Of a stretch of DNA of 39,260 nt, positions 11,901 through 23,900 are shown piece after piece. The translations under genes and the position numbers were made by a program. The notes beneath the pieces were generated by a model. That model made no database searches and had not been told where the DNA came from. It saw only the letters and a program-made list of their open reading frames with translations. How positions within the stretch are numbered: position 1 is the stretch's first letter; each line of letters opens with the position of its first letter. The stretch comes from Ophiothrix spiculata (Eukaryota; Echinodermata; Ophiuroidea; Amphilepidida; Ophiotrichidae), in NCBI GenBank assembly GCA_000969725.1, contig JXSR01S027746.1; one strand, given 5' to 3'.

Positions 11901-14900
11901 AAATATATTTAACTAATTTGGCGGAAAAAAAAATGATTTTTCCAAAAAAGTGAATACCAGCATTTATTTTATTATGGACTTTTTGACAAATCTTACCAAA
12001 AAAAGTGAGAAAACCTTGTACCTGAACAGTTTGAGTCCAATATTAATATAAAAATTTATTTTACTGATATTATTTAACACTTTATTTTTCAGCAACAGCA
12101 CAATACAACTGTCAAATTTACAGTCAAAGAATATGGTAAGTAAAACCTGACCATTACTCGGGGGTGGGGGGGCACTGTCATTACAAGGTGGACACCATGC
12201 CCGTACAAAAAAATGAGTAAGAAGGGTATTTTTTTACGAACGTGCGATGTACTCGAGTACACTGAAAAGGGTATCAAAATAGCAAAAATCTGGAAAAAAG
12301 GGTATAGGTTACAAATGCTTTGTACTTGTACAAGGGTATGAAAATAAAACCTGTCCTAAAAATGTCATTTTCAATCAAACAGAACATTTGGCCGATGACT
12401 TTTGTAGTTTTTAGTCTCTGTTATTGACATTATGAGTAATGTGTTGTTAAAGGACATATATAGCCAAAAAGTCAAGAATATCTTATGAAAAACATTAATG
12501 AAGCCTAGGCTTGAAAAGGGTATGTTTTTCAGACTTTTATTTGAACATACTTGTTTAGGGTAGGGACAACACAACTAAATACTTGTTTAGGGTATAATAT
12601 GAACAAAGTATAAATACTTGTTTAGGGTCCATTTTGAAAGGTCGTGTATGAGCATGGTGTCCACCTTGCAATGGCAGTGCACCCCCCCCCGGGCCATTAC
12701 TTCTTTATATATGTCACAGTGAAGTGATTCTGATCGGCTCAGAGCAAGAAACTTTCATCATATTAGCTTTCTAGTTTTGTAAAAGGGCAAAATAAAAATC
12801 TCGCTGCCTTTGGCTGCTAAAAAAAACCTTGACTTGACCCCAACTTCCATGCTCCCCCCCTGAAAATCAAATGGTGCACCCCTTAATGTATAACTACAAA
12901 CAGATGTGGCAATTATTACTGATGAAATCATAAATATGTAATCATGAAAGGCTCATCATGGGTGTACCAAAACCACATCCTTACCCATAGTGTAAAAGAG
13001 GAAATGAGTCGGTTCAAATACAACAATTGTGCGTTGGAATTGCGACTTTGATGGGTTAGTCACATGATTATTGGACACATTTTTATTGGAAATGAAAGCA
13101 CTTGATATATTGGCAGAATATGTATCTGTTTTAAAGCTGCCTCATTTATGGTTAAAATGAATATTGTGCCAGATATTGAACCAATCAGACCATAGGTTAA
13201 TTAACTGTTTGTTTGAGAGCTGCTTTCTCATTGGTTCAAATGCAAATGAATGTTTTGTCCAGTGTTCCCACTAAATTATTTGAACTTGGCCAATTCAAAC
13301 AAATTTGACAAAGTTGTAGAGGTGTTTGCGCCAAAATCATATGCTGTGGCTGAAAATTGGCTAAATAAAGCTAGAAAAATATCTTTCTTACACATTTTCA
13401 GAAACTTGTTGCGCTAATTTTCACCATTCCTGTGTACGGCCTTTGCAGGAACACTGGTTGTGTCATATACTGAGCCATGCAGTTAGCTTTAACCCTATAA
13501 GGGCTGTTTCTTCATTGGTTTTTAAAATGAAGGTTTTGTCATTTATTGAACCAATTAGACCACAAATTACTTAAATATTTGAAAGCTGGTTCCTCATTGT
13601 TTCAAATAAGATTACCCAGGATACCCTAGTCACATAACTTTGCAGCAACAATAGGATGTGTTTACAGTGTCACACTGGTAGAATTTAGCGGACACCGATT
13701 GGACATCAGCCGGTGACCGATCGGTGTCCGAACGGTATCCGTGCAGAAATCGGCTGGTGCCCATGAGCCATAGAGACGCTGGAAGCATGCTGCAAGAATT
13801 AAGAGTTATTGAGAGAATTGCAAGAGTTAAAACTTTTGCGGCTTGTATAAAAATTACGTCTCAGTTATGGTCCCTTAACCACCTGGGACCAACCGGGCGA
13901 GAAGCATTCACCAGGGTCATACCGGCGTTGCGGCTTCCTTCCAATTACCAGACAGCAGCATCTTTGATCCAGTTAAACCACATGGTAGTTAACTCTTTGA
14001 GAACATCTACCCCATTGGTTTAAATGTATGTTGTGTCATATATTAACCCAATCAAACCACAGATGAGTAAACTCTTTGGGAGCTGCTTCCTCATAGGTTC
14101 AAATGATTGTGGTGCAATTTATTGACCCAATCAGACTGTAGGGTAGTTCACTCTTTGAGAGCTGCTTCCTCATTGGTTCAAATGAATGTTGTGACTTCAA
14201 CTGAACCAATCAGATCACATGATTGTCATATAAAACAAGTATTTTCATTTCAATTGATTTCTGCTTTATACCATAAGAATTTCAAATAATCAGGACATTC
14301 ATAAAGAATGTCTGTATAATTGTCAAGTTACCTTGAATTTCAACATTTCGTGCCTTGATACATGATGATAATCAGATTTACAGACACTCCATGCAAGAAT
14401 TGTGATAATATGTTATCATGAAACAGACAAATGATTCACGTGGAGTGTAATTTCATGAAAACTATGATTGGATGGCTTTGACTTGGAGACATTGTTCTCA
14501 TTGGTGGGTGCATGACGGTATAACCCCAGGGAGGGGGTACTCACCTTGTTTAGGCTTTTGCCAAGGAAACCCAACTTGGTACTTCGAACCAAGTAAGCTA
14601 AAAGAAGCTTATCTTCAACAGGGCTCCAAGATGTTTTTAAAATTCAGTTTTGAATGCAGGAGGAAGACCTGAGTATCTGGAGAAAAACCTGCGGAAGCGA
14701 GCATGGACTAAAAACCAAATGCACCTAAAGCGCCGGGCGCGGGACTCAAACCCGGGACCTCATTGGTGCAAGGTGAGGGAACTACCACTACGCCAACCCT
14801 CTCAAATTTAGTAGTGTTTTAGTTATGTTGCTTGGAAATTTGATTTCCCCTCATGAAAATATCAGTTTTCAAAAGAAAAAAAGGACTTATTCTTTGACCA

Positions 14901-17900
14901 AATTGCCCAAAAATTCTGTCTAATACAAACAAGAGTCACTATAATGACTTTAAAAAGAAATTGTGTGATTTTGGAGCAAATTATTGTTAGCTTTGGAAAA
15001 TACCAAAGTGAAAGTAGTATCGACTATCAAAGTTTGTGAAAAATAGGACACATTGTTGTACCAGACATCCCGATTTTGTAATCTGTGTTTGAGGCACATG
15101 CACCCCTGTAACCATTTTTATACTAGGTGCACTCCATCGAGATTGATACGTAGAATCCTGTTGGGAACCATGTCAGCATTATCTGTATACCTTTACAGTA
15201 ATGAGTAAGCTTGCAAGTTTAAAGTTACTATTTAGAATTATGTTTTAAAGTAAATTATAAGTTCAAAAGTGTGAAACTTGCAGGAACTCAAAGAAGAGGG
15301 AAGCTGGACAAAAATGATATAACTTTACACATGTGTCTTTTGGAGACCTTGGTGAGCCTTGCTCTAGAAGATCAGTAAAGCCCGGGGTGGTAAAGTTTAT
15401 GAGGCTGCACATAATCAAACAAATCCAACATTCATGAAATTGAAGTAAAAAAACTTCCATGTTGACATCCAAAATAGAGAGCTAAGCTTAACAAAATAAT
15501 ATAGAAGTAAAATCATGCTAAATTTTGCTTGAGCTCAAATACATGTAGTAACAATAAACCACACATTTTGTAAGTTTCCAGTGTACCATCTTTTCCTCAC
15601 CTTTGTTTTCCTTTTGGACTGCCAAACTTTTGTTGGTGACTACTCTGGGAATAGTACAGTCTCCCTCTTGCCTTTTATGTTATTATGTTATGACAGGCCT
15701 TCTCAAATAGCGGCCCGCCAACTACTTTCATTTGGCCCTTCAATTGCCTCTTGAATGCAGAAGTATATAGAAAAGGTCATAGAAAAAGGTCTTAATTTGG
15801 CCCTCCAAGATGTATTTTTGAACTGGTGTTTGTCCTGAATGGCCCGCCAACAAATTTAATTGAGAACCAGGCCCTGACCACTATCCACAAGTCTATTCCA
15901 ACAAATCTACACTGTGTTTAGCACCATTTTTTTTTTCCATACCTTTTTGTACATTAAATGCGAGGGTGCGATGCCCTCACCACACTTCCCCTGGCTACAG
16001 GCTTGGACGTACAAGTCACCTGGAAAAGCAGATGACTGCCCATCAACCTGTCTCAAGTTTTAACCCCAGTTATGGCAAGGTCCTTTGGTGTCTAATCTCA
16101 ATAACTTTATCAACCCAAGCAATGTTGGGAAGCTGTTATGAGAATTAATCCCTGGGGGCTACTCAAGTATAATGTTGTAGGCATATCGTGACAACCCTAA
16201 TTGACCTTTTTCTTGGTCATGCTATGCCTGCAACATTATACTTGAGTGCCCCCTCCCCAGGAATTACTACAATTGATCTATATAATTATGCAATTTAGAT
16301 TACTATGTTATTTTGATTCCCATTTTCCATTGCAGTGTTACCAAGCTTTTCTGTTGGAATCTCTCACACCAAGTATTTCATTCTACCAAATATGGATAAA
16401 CTTTTGTTTGACATCTGGGCCAAGTAAGTATTTACATGTGCACAATTTTATGATCATTAGGGATCTCATTATTTTTAGAAAATACATTGGAATTATATGT
16501 GTCAGATGATTAGATAAGGAGATTTGTTGCACCAAACATTTGTTAGCTCATATGAACTATGAATACGGCCTAATTGGCCTAACACATGGGTCATCTGTAT
16601 TGTACAGATGTTCGGGTTTGTGCCAGGGGTCGGGGGGGGGGGGGGGGGGGGAGGGTGTCACTCACATTGACAGAAGGTACGGGTATGTGCCGCTCTCAAG
16701 ACCACCTTTTCTAGCCTCCTCTTCCTCTCCCCAAGATGCTCATTTCAAGATTACTATAGTTCCGAAGACCCCCATTTTTAAAGAAAATGACTTAAAAGTG
16801 TTTTTTATTAAGTTTTTGACCTAATTTTGAGCAATTTTCAGCTCAAATGGTTGTATTTTTATCGAAAAAAAGCAGTTCCTGAGACCTCAATTCGGCAAAA
16901 AATAAGTTCTATAGACCCTATTTTTGACTAAAAATCAGTTCCGCAAGACCCAATATTGGATATCGTGGATAACATTCCAATAAAGTAACTCACATGGTAC
17001 AGAAATGTGGTGTAAACAACGCCAAAAGTTTACAAATAACTCTGTTTAATCATACTTAGTAATATCTTTAAGAGAAGAAGTTGTTTCATGTGTCTTCTGC
17101 AAATATTATTTGGGGTAGACAATATACTTTTGACACATTATTACAGAATAAACATTTGCGGTACCACTATTTTAGTCAAAATAAATTTTTGTTTCGTAGG
17201 AACACACTTGGTCAGCCAGTAAAAGGAGACTACTACATTGAATACCATGCTGTTTTACCTCGTGGTGAGATGAGGTATCTCACCTCCACATTTGGAAAGG
17301 TAGGTCAGAAATATTTCATCCAAGGAATTTAAAAAGTGGAAGCGGTACTCACCGCCATTTTGATTTCATTACCGTGTAAATCCTATGGGACGGCAGCCAT
17401 CTTGGATTGCCGCTCATGGAGAGTGAGTTATTGTATCTCCAGGTATTTTACTGCTCCGCGTGCCTCACTGCGAGAGTCTTTGCAACTGATTAGCGGGAAA
17501 ATTGGCGTACTTTGATCAGAGCAAGTCGCATACACGCTACTTGAAACGCAGACACAGTTTGCGCATGAAACAAAATGAACACACTGTTTATGCGTCAAGT
17601 GAAGATTTACACAATCTGCCTGGATACCAGGCCAATATCTGCTCCATGAGCGACACAATAATAATATAAAAAATTCCTTGATTTCATCATTCCTTAACTA
17701 CATTAACATGAGCGACACAATAATAATATAAAAAATTCCTTGATTTCATCATTCCTTAACTACATTAAACATAACACAATAAAATATCTGTAAATGAAAA
17801 TTAATGTCTATGTTTTACTCACCACCAGTATGTAGTGCTGCACCCTGTAGCTATAGGATTGAAGCGATATGTCACGAACATGCAGTTGAAATCTTAACTT

Positions 17901-20900
17901 AAACTAAAAAAAACAGGATATAGGCAAAAATACAACATAGCCCAATACGGTTTTATGTTTTATAATTTCAAAACAAAAACGTTTTGTTTTTTCAATATTT
18001 TGTCCTTTCATGGGTCTTGTTGACACAGCTTCCTGCAGCCAAAATTTCAAGGGAAAATTTGACCAAAAACATGGTTTTAAGAGAAGGTCCATTCTCGCAC
18101 TAAGGGGTACACCATTAGATTTCCAGAGGGGAGCAGGAAGTTGGGTTTGGTGGTGAATTTTTTTTAGTGCCCCATTTGGGAGCGATTTTCCCCCTGGAAA
18201 ATCACTGTTTTCCTGCCTATTCCATGTCAGGGGGGAATTGTTTTTCTTCTGCCTGTGGAGGGGGAATTTTTTTCTTCAAAAAACTTCCTGCTTCCCCCTG
18301 GAAATCTAATGGTCCGCCCCTAATGTGATATACAACTTTACAACTTATAACTTTTATGTCAATGAAATGATACGATTCACTTTTTTCAGTTTAAATTTAT
18401 TTTCCTGAACTTTTAATCCCAATCAGCTGAATAATAATGGCAGAGCTGTAGTCGGGCTGAAGACAAACAATTACAACTGGTCTGATATCTATAGAGGGGC
18501 TCGACTAAATATTCACATCACTGTCACCGAACAGTCTTCGGGATCAACCGAGGGTGCTAATAACACGCAAGCCATGTTTGTGGACACACCGTATGTATTC
18601 AAATGGGACAAGATGGTGAAATATTTCAAACGAGGACTGCCCTTTGAAGTTAAGGTATGTATATTTATCAGTGCCAAATATTATATTTGAAAGTTTAAAG
18701 GATTGCCCATCATTCTCAAATATTTACAAAAGTCTACAGAATCAATAATTTATGCCTACTGATTAATGCAAACACATTTAAAAGTTGGAAATCAACATAA
18801 TCCTGAGTTTATTCAACCATGTTTTACTCACAGTTTTGCATTTGTGTCCCTTCCCCAACTTTTTGGCTATCTTTTCTTATAATATCACTCTTGCAGATCA
18901 GATTTTAATATATACATCGTATAAACAGCATGTGAACTTAGCAGAATGCAACTGTTAAATTACATATTTTGACAATTAGAATCCCAGTATAGTTGTTGTA
19001 CGGTGTTTTTAGGCAACGAAAGAATACAAATAATTTTGTTGAAATATATGTTTAATTTCATACAAAATATTCATTGATACACCTAAATATATATTCTTAA
19101 ATTCACTTTTGTCAATATTTTGCAAAAACAAAATTGTTTTATTTAAAAACTTACATTTTTAACACAGTGTTGTTGCACACCACGAACATGTACTTTTGCT
19201 ACTTGCAGCCATGGATCCCAATACGGAGTATGCTCTCACTGTTGAGCTAAAACAAGGGCCAAATATTCTTGTTTCCATTCTTAAGACATTCAAACTGTCA
19301 TCAACACTCAATGAAGTTTATTTAAGCTTGAAACCTGAACCAAATGCCACCATTCTCAAGACGGAGGATTCAGAACGGAAGACGGGTCCATGTCCATGGC
19401 TCTCAAGTGGAACCCATGCTTTACTTCTTACGTTTCCACAAGGCCATATTATTTATTTTAAAAAAAAAATTCTGTCCGACGGACCTTATCTTTTTGGACC
19501 ATTACTAGTACAACCAAACATTTTTTTTTGGCCTTATGAGCAGCTCTGCCCCACAAAGTAAAAATACAGCATGTTCAAATATAAAGTGTTGCAGATGCTT
19601 CCATTAAACGTACAATTTCACGTCAGTCCACCTCCATGCAAAAAAGTTGTGTGTGCACATGTTTATCCCTATAGTGATGATAAAGAATTGGTCGTCTGCT
19701 CATTTCTGCAAGATTTCTCCTAGGGAAAAGGAAGTAGCTTGCATTATATTTGCAATACACATATACTGCATTTTTACTCTGTTGGGCAGAGCTGAGGACA
19801 GATGCAGTACATCATAAAGTTCAACTAAGGTATTAACATTTAGGAGCAACCAATGTTTAATCCAATCGAAACTTATCCATGACCATATGTTTTCATTGGT
19901 GTCCAGAAAATGTCATTTCTGTAGTAGCAAGTTTATTGAAAACAGCTTAAAGGCCATCAAACTTCAGCTTACTACATACATACACAAAGGCTTATTTAAC
20001 AGGCTATTTCATCAAGATCATAGCACGGCTTTCTATGCAGATATCACAATCAGATCACATCCTCCATAATGGCTGCTTAAAGGTGCACTTCATCCGGGAC
20101 TAACTTTAAGTCTTGGTTTAATGCTTTTGTTCATTGAGACTTGATATACTTGGAATATTTTATTTTCGAATTGATTATAAAACTCTCACTCTTAGGCACT
20201 TCCTGGCAATGCTCCGTCTAACATCATTGACATGCTACCAAAAAAAGATAGTTATTAACATCTTGCTCAGAGAGTACAAGTTTCGTTGAGCCAAGATACA
20301 TTTGATGATCATGCTTTTTCTGTGTCCAGACCAGTTAATGAACTGCACACAAGAACAAATTAAGAATCTCCTCAAAACACATCTTTTTAAGGACGCTTTC
20401 TAGTAGTAATTTCTTTTTGTGCTACGAGCGCTATAGAACATTTTTATGATACTGGGGCAAGGACATATTTGACTTTTGATTTGATTTGATTTACTTTTTA
20501 GGTCGATCTGAAATACGCCAATGGACAACCAGCTTCTCGTATTCCAGTCAGAGCTGTCACCATAATAAACAGCCAATTAGAGCATCAGAGGCAAGTTTTA
20601 AGATCCAGTGACGTGGGCGAGATCAAGTTTATTGTGAATGAAATACCTCTGGATACCACAAATCTCAGTATTGAGGTAAGATGGAAAATGGTGAAAATTA
20701 ATGTAAATGGGATAAGGGGCGCACCATTAGATTTCCAGGGGGGGGGGGAGCAGGAAGTTTTTCAAAAATGGAATATGAGGAAAAACAGTTATTTCTAAGA
20801 AAAAAATCGCCCCAGAACAGAACGCTAAAAAAAATCAACCCGAACCCAACTTCATGCTCCCCCCTGGAAATCTAATGGTGCGTCCCTAACTCCCTAAAGT

Positions 20901-23900
20901 AAGAACTGTTATTGTAATAAATCATCAATGAGGCAGTCAGAACCCCAAAATACTTTATTGCCAAGGTAGCTAATAAGATCCAGTGACGTGGGCAAGATCA
21001 GGTTTGTTGTGAATAAAGTGTCTGTGGATCGTGCCACATAAGTCCTAATTGAGGTAAGATGGGGGAATTTGGGAGATTTTCACAAAACCCACTCAAATAA
21101 TGCTTGAAATCCAGTATTGGGTTTGAGCTAGGGCTAGGGAAGTTACAAGTACTCTCACAATTCTTGAGTCAGTACATCAAAGTCATTTGCCAGGGGGTCA
21201 CTAACACTGAAGGAAGGTACGGATATGTGCTTCCCTCAAGACCACCCTTTCAAGCCCTCTCTTTAACTCCCCAAGATGCCCATTTCAAGATTACTTTAGC
21301 GCCAAAGATACCCTATTTTTGAAGAATATGGCGTTTATGGAAAAACAGCGTTTAGTGAGACGTCAATTGAAGTAAAAAATCAGTTCCATGGACACTATTT
21401 TTTTGACCAAAACTCAGTTCCACAAGAACCTATGTTGGATAACCTGCGCTTCTCATCCAGAATTTTTTTTTGGTGCCTCCAAATTTGTATGTGCATGGTC
21501 ATTTTTCAAAAGAAGCCATTCTTTGACTTATTTCTTTTTGTTTCTCTTTACTTATTTTTTTAATGCATTCAAAAGAATTAAGCCTTGTAATTCAATTCAA
21601 TACAATTCATCTTTTGCTTTAATACCAGGACTCGTCAGCTATGTTACTTTTAATTTTAATATATATTTTTCAGTTGGAAACAGAAGACGGCCAGGTTGGT
21701 GACTATAACGCAATTGACAGGTTTGACATTTGGCCTCAGCAAGCTCCTAACAGTGGCAGCTTTCTACTAGTTCAAATATTACCCACTGGTGGTTTTGGAG
21801 GTTCATCAATTAAGGTAACCTTAAGGACGCACACTACTAAATAATAGCATATCATTCTGAATATTAAAAGACTCAAAAGTCATTTGAAGAAATTTGGCAA
21901 TGATTGCAATACTGTGGTTTATGCATGACAATTCGGTATTGAAACACACTAGGCTTGTTCAAAACATTTTGGCAAAATAACTTGTTTTTGGTGAGTTTCT
22001 AAAAAGCGAGCTCTTAAAATTTGAATTTGATGCTATAAATGGATTCCTTGTAAAATTTCCTCTATAAAAATGTATACATTATGTAGTTTACTTTATTACT
22101 TTTCAAGTTATGATAAAAACAAGTTTTAGGGATTGTGAGGCTCCGACCTCCCTTAACAGATAGACCTACTCATCTTCATAAAAATATTTAGGAGAATCTG
22201 ATGCAAAGAGCTAGTTTGTGAATGTTTATTGCTTTGACGTTTTCAATTGTTCCCGAGCACCAGGCTTTGCACGGGCCCGGCGCGGGATGAACAGTGCGCC
22301 GACTTGTGTGTTCTGCATAAACGCACTCCTATAAATGCTGTGCCAAGCGTGATGCGCTAATTTGAATATCAACTGTGGATTCATCACGAATCAACAATGG
22401 TACGCTCCTGTATAAGGAGATACAGTGAGTTGTTGAAAATAAAATCAATAGCAATGCATGCGCAACTTTAGATACCCAAGCTTATAAAGCACAAAATCAA
22501 ATTGCTAATACTGGAATGAAAAAACAAAAAGCATTCAACACATGTTCAGTGTGTTTAAAGTTTCTAAATAAAAGCATAGGTTATAGACATTTTCTTTCGC
22601 CATCAATAACAGAATTTCATGACATAAAATTTCTAAACATGGGGTTTACAAAGTTATAGAACTCCTAACCCATTCACAAGCTTGTTTTTCCCAGGGTGTC
22701 TTATGTTTTGGATGTTGCAACTTGATTGATATGATAGAATACACTTCAAAGGCAACTTTTCTGATGAAATTGGAAATTCAACCTTGGACGTGATTTTTGA
22801 CTATGCTCAGCTTCAATGTCCCGTTATCTAGTAATTTACTATGCCGGCCTTAAGACACCCATTGATATGGCAGGTCACATATATTGTCTCATAATGGATG
22901 GGCATACATTTTTTCTAATGTGCAAAACAGTAAATCATATCTAATTGTTGTGTTTGTGTTCTACTTATTTCAGGTTGGACAGACAGTCAGCGTAGAACTG
23001 AAGAGGACCGGGAGTATTGATACTACTAATATATACATGTTTGTAAGTTGACCTGGAAAGCAACCAGATGTAAACAGGAGATTCCAAAACCCATAGATTA
23101 AAGAAAGTACAGATAGAAAACAGGTCTATTTTCACCCTAAAATCAGGTTAAGTTAAGGGATTACGCGACGCGGGCCAACGCTGCACGAACGCGTCGTGAC
23201 CCAGCTCTGCATTCTTTTGTGTATATTACATGACTACAACGTCATGGGCATCTTACATTTTTCCGCCAAATTCCGTGTAAGCAAGGAACAGTGCGTGACT
23301 GGCTCGATGGCCGCATCCTCAGGCAAATTACCATTCTGTTGCCGTAGACCACCGAAACCATTTTCCTCATGGTATTGTTATATCTATTTGAGCCTCGTTC
23401 TGTGCTGGGTTTCTGGAACTATTCTGTAAAACTACTATAGTAGAGTCATCAAAGTTGTATTTTGATTTGTGCTTTTCTTTTGTAAAGGGGGCACAACATC
23501 ATCACAGGCTATTGCTTATCGATGTTCATCCATGTTTTGTCTTGCTTTATTGTTTGATGTAAAATAAATGAATTTGAATTAATGATTATAAAGTATAACC
23601 AGTGAACATTATTTTTCCAAATTATCTTTTCTATTTCGCCATCAGGTCATGAGTAAAGGTCAAATTGTTAACAACAAGATTGTGACATCATCAGAAAGTA
23701 CAGTTCAAGTTGACCTCCGTGTGACCTATGACATGGTACCCCATGCCAGGTTGATTGCGTACATGATTGATGATAATAATCAGATAGTAGCTGACTCGGT
23801 TTGGTTTGATGTTAAACATGTTTGCAAAAGTGAGGTAAGCTTTATAGGCTAGGGCAAATCTAGAACTTTAATCAGCAAAGTTTTTTCCACTCTCAAAATA

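Larger units (their letters stand above)
13130..14230. repeat. Degenerate minisatellite with paired CCAAT boxes
   Basis: A roughly 80-bp unit recurs about six times: gagctgcttcctcattggtt, caaatgaatgttgtgtca, tattgaaccaatcagaccac, then a gttaactctttg link. Each unit carries ATTGG and CCAAT in opposite orientation around a short spacer (attggttcaa / ttgaaccaat), so each can fold. It is interrupted by the element at 13260-13456 and by an unrelated block at about 13630-13975. Confidence 0.8.

Noticed and set aside
14729..14807. Possible tRNA gene on the minus strand
   Set aside because: A- and B-box are present, but acceptor-stem pairing is not evident and a SINE-like body follows; a tRNA-derived SINE explains it better.
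20974..21062. Alternative exon 7b
   Set aside because: It has an in-frame stop and no acceptor upstream; only the donor side of the exon was copied.
23196..23429. 77-codon open frame as an exon
   Set aside because: No family match; the region ends with a poly-A signal and gaatt tail, so a transposon 3' end is more likely.
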